Source of the DNA: Patescibacteria group bacterium
Lineage (GTDB): Bacteria; Patescibacteriota; Minisyncoccia; Phycocordibacterales; UBA2100
DNA: 6,773 nt
Direction: 5' to 3'
Assembly: GCA_015491135.1 (NCBI GenBank)
Contig: WFWK01000015.1
Coordinates: forward strand, 1-6,773
Part shown: piece by piece, positions 5,316 to 6,773 of the stretch
How the letters are laid out: each line of letters begins with the position of its first letter
How positions within the stretch are numbered: the first letter of the stretch is position 1
The notes under the pieces: generated by a model
The model's input: the letters and a program-made list of their open reading frames with translations, nothing else
Databases searched by the model: none
What the model was told of the DNA's origin: nothing
Translations under genes and position numbers: made by a program

Positions 5316-6476
5316 TTAAACAATAGATTTTAGCGCTTTTTGCAGTCTTGCCACACCTTCGCAAATAGCCGACTCATTGGTGTTGCTAAAGTTAAATCGC
5401 GCCGTGTTTTTCTCCGGATTACTTACATAAAACGGCACCCCCGGTACAAACGCCACACCCTCATCTACAGCTTGCTTAAGCAAGGATAAAACTTCAATTT
5501 CCTCAGGAAAACGTACCCACAAAAACATTCCGCCGTCCGGGTTGGTTATTTGCGCTGTTGGAAAAATTTCTTTCAATTTTGAATGCAGAATATCTTTACG
5601 TTTTCCGTACTCTTTTGCAATTTTTTCTATATGCGCTTGAGCATCAAAATCTTCATAAAATTTTGCCGCTATAAGCTGTGTAAATTGGCTTGAATGCAAA
5701 TCTGCCGACTGCTTTGCCAGAGATAAAGCGTGGAATATTTCTTTGTTGGGCGCAACAATCCAGCCCAACCTTAGCCCGGGAGCCAAAATTTTTGAAAACG
5801 AACCTAACAAAACAGTATTTTCGTGAAAAGTTTTTAGAGGTTTTTGTCTTTTTCCGGAGAATCTTATTTCTCCGTACGGGTCATCTTCAACAATTAAGAT
5901 GTTGTTTTTATTTGCCCATTTTGCAAACTCTTCTCTTTTTTCATTGCTCCAGGTGATACCGGTTGGATTTTGGAAATTTGGAATAATGTAGGCCAGTTTT
6001 GCTTTGGTTTTGTTAGGTAAAGTTTTCGGGCCATTACTTGAGAGCTCAATTTCGGTAAATTTTGGTTTATAAAACTGCAGAGCCTGGATAGCGGCAAGGT
6101 ATGTTGGGCGCTCAACTAGCACTTCATCACCTTCGTTTACCAAAGTTTTTCCAATCAAATCAAGCGCCTGTTGCGAGCCGGTTGTGATGATTATAAGGTT
6201 AGGGTCGATGTCAAGGTTATCTTTAATCTTGTATGTTTTTGCAATGATTTCTTTCAAAGGAGTAAACCCGGTTGATTCTCCATATTGCAGTGCAACTTTG
6301 GCCGTTTTTGGGTTTGTTAGAATCTCTTGCGCCGCTTTTGCAAAACGCCCTGTTGGAAACAGGTTAGCTTCCGGAAGCCCTCCGGCAAAAGAGATAATGT
6401 CTTTTTGGGTGGCTAGCTTTAATATATCACGAACAAATGAGCTCTCTATTCCTTGTATACGTTTTGCAAATTCCAT
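5316..6476 (-). CDS. PLP-dependent aminotransferase, class I/II (LysN/ARO8-like)
   Basis: This 386-residue fold-type I PLP enzyme transfers an amino group between an amino acid and a 2-oxo acid in the cytoplasm. The Schiff-base lysine is K229 in 'GSFSKILAPGLRLGW' (225-239), with R236 as the phosphate-binding arginine. 'PNFQNPTG' (166-173; N170), 'EDDPYGE' (197-203; D198 stacking under the PLP ring, Y201) and R360 in 'ARFNFSN' (359-365; substrate carboxylate) complete the site. The N-terminal 'ISFAGGLPE' (28-36) and 'LQYGESTGFTPLKE' (63-76) place it with 2-aminoadipate/aromatic/branched-chain aminotransferases related to MocR C-terminal domains. There is no DNA-binding domain, so it is an enzyme and not a MocR regulator. 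Substrate preference cannot be read from sequence. It is monocistronic, convergent with the unknown gene and divergent from the right-edge gene. The start has a -10 exactly 6 nt upstream and no Shine-Dalgarno site. Confidence 0.95.
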   Translation of the reverse strand: MEFAKRIQGIESSFVRDILKLATQKDIISFAGGLPEANLFPTGRFAKAAQEILTNPKTAKVALQYGESTGFTPLKEIIAKTYKIKDNLDIDPNLIIITTGSQQALDLIGKTLVNEGDEVLVERPTYLAAIQALQFYKPKFTEIELSSNGPKTLPNKTKAKLAYIIPNFQNPTGITWSNEKREEFAKWANKNNILIVEDDPYGEIRFSGKRQKPLKTFHENTVLLGSFSKILAPGLRLGWIVAPNKEIFHALSLAKQSADLHSSQFTQLIAAKFYEDFDAQAHIEKIAKEYGKRKDILHSKLKEIFPTAQITNPDGGMFLWVRFPEEIEVLSLLKQAVDEGVAFVPGVPFYVSNPEKNTARFNFSNTNESAICEGVARLQKALKSIV

Positions 6477-6482
6477 ACAAGC

Positions 6483-6510
6483 AGTATAAGGGGTATCTCA
6501 TTAAAATCAA
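6483..6510 (-). promoter_or_regulatory. Promoter of the aminotransferase gene, leaderless geometry
   Basis: On the minus strand -35 TTGATT (6510-6505), a 16-nt spacer and -10 TATACT (6488-6483) are followed by 6 nt and then ATG 6476. The geometry puts +1 on the start codon. Both boxes match consensus reasonably (4 of 6 and 5 of 6). Confidence 0.65.
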
Positions 6511-6526
6511 AATATTCTGAATCAAA
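6505..6526. repeat. Short direct repeat between divergent promoters
   Basis: AATCAAA occurs at 6505-6511 and again at 6520-6526, a 15-nt period. It covers the aminotransferase -35 and ends just before the -35 of the right-edge gene. It could be a paired binding site or chance in AT-rich DNA. Confidence 0.25.
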
Positions 6527-6527
6527 G

Positions 6528-6555
6528 TTGACATTTGTGGTACAAAAGGTATAAA
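6528..6555 (+). promoter_or_regulatory. Strong sigma70-type promoter of the right-edge gene
   Basis: A consensus -35 TTGACA (6528-6533), a 16-nt spacer and TATAAA (6550-6555) predict a start near 6562 and a leader of about 26 nt. TAAAAT (6552-6557, 18-nt spacer) is an alternative -10. This is the best promoter match in the window. Confidence 0.75.
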
Positions 6556-6566
6556 ATGTAGCCACA
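6536..6566. promoter_or_regulatory. Imperfect inverted repeat flanking the -10 (candidate operator)
   Basis: TGTGGTACA (6536-6544) is mirrored by TGTAGCCACA (6557-6566) with one unpaired G at 6561. The arms enclose the TATAAA of the right-edge gene promoter and span the predicted transcription start. The position suits a repressor site; no regulator is recognisable in the window. Confidence 0.35.
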
Positions 6567-6587
6567 TTAGAAATTAAAGTTAGGCTT

Positions 6588-6773
6588 ATGTTTAAAGGAA
6601 AAATTTCAATTATTAAAAATATAAACGGAAAAAAACAACATATTGAACGTGAGTTCAACTCACAGGAAGAGTATGACAAGTTCTTAAAAGAGCATGCAGA
6701 TGACCTGAATTTGGCTTTGCCCGATCCGCGATTAACTTTGTCTGAGTGTGGAGCACTAGGTGAGTTTATTGAC
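6588..6773 (+). CDS. Unidentified protein, 5' part only
   Basis: An open frame of 62 codons runs from ATG 6588 to the right edge without a stop; the rest is outside the window. It begins MFKGKISIIKNINGKKQHIE, with a charged helical stretch EFNSQEEYDKFLKEHADD (22-39) followed by 'LALPDPRLTLSECGALGEFID' features (42-62). No family is recognised. The start is chosen because it is the first ATG after a near-consensus promoter and keeps the frame open. A weak AGG lies 3 nt upstream, so the ribosome site is poor. The gene is divergent from the aminotransferase gene. Confidence 0.65.
   Translation, partial: MFKGKISIIKNINGKKQHIEREFNSQEEYDKFLKEHADDLNLALPDPRLTLSECGALGEFID

Noticed and set aside
5146..5364. 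Minus-strand open frame of 72 codons across the convergent gene ends
   Set aside because: It is antisense to the unknown gene, runs through the terminator hairpin and overlaps the aminotransferase C-terminus; no ribosome site or protein-like pattern.
5316..6476. Aminotransferase as a MocR/GntR-type regulator
   Set aside because: The protein starts directly with the aminotransferase N-terminal segment and has no winged-helix domain before it.
6446..6679. Minus-strand open frame of 77 codons over the aminotransferase start region
   Set aside because: It covers both divergent promoters and overlaps the well-supported aminotransferase N-terminus and the right-edge gene; its composition is that of AT-rich noncoding DNA.
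1..6773. Recoded stop codons, tRNA genes, CRISPR repeats or insertion sequences
   Set aside because: All seven visible gene ends use TAA or TAG and proteins have normal family lengths, so no recoding needs to be invoked (TGA is simply not sampled as a stop). No cloverleaf, spaced repeat array, transposase or terminal inverted repeats were seen by eye.

Overview
The window is an AT-rich, gene-dense piece of bacterial chromosome with nine protein-coding genes. Seven are complete and one is cut at each edge. It has short intergenic gaps, standard stop codons (TAA/TAG at every visible gene end) and no rRNA, tRNA, mobile element or CRISPR array that I can see. Gene packing, nested terminators and promoters, and a mix of apparently leaderless starts with Shine-Dalgarno starts suggest a small, streamlined genome. 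A Patescibacteria/CPR-type or similar uncultivated bacterium would fit, but nothing here fixes the taxonomy.

Left part, minus strand (1-3779). From upstream to downstream this reads: a cysteine-rich ATP-grasp enzyme (3779-2607); an intrinsic terminator; a three-gene operon of isoaspartyl peptidase/type III asparaginase (2557-1658), HIT-family hydrolase/transferase (1656-1120) and RmlA-like sugar nucleotidyltransferase (1109-369); a second intrinsic terminator; and the 5' part of an unidentified gene running off the left edge (326-1). At both terminators the promoter of the next gene is nested in the hairpin: the -35 falls in the loop, and the -10 follows the T-tract exactly 6 nt before the next ATG.

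Middle (3780-5312). Divergent from the ATP-grasp gene is a stand-alone class I glutamine amidotransferase (3887-4630) with an intact Cys-His-Glu triad. A 190-residue protein of unknown family follows (4708-5280), with a strong ribosome site, a different arginine codon preference and its own terminator.

Right part (5316-6773). A convergent fold-type I PLP aminotransferase (6476-5316) is read from a back-to-back promoter region shared with a plus-strand gene of unknown function that runs off the right edge from 6588. That plus-strand promoter is near consensus, and its -10 is flanked by an imperfect inverted repeat.

How the genes work together: most look like housekeeping or salvage functions, namely isoaspartyl or asparagine hydrolysis, nucleotide/phosphate ester chemistry, sugar activation and amino-group transfer. 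The clearest candidate for something undescribed is the divergent pair of Cys-cluster ATP-grasp ligase and orphan glutaminase domain, possibly with the unknown 190-residue protein. This could be an amidating or peptide-ligating module, but that is inferred from gene order and domain chemistry only.
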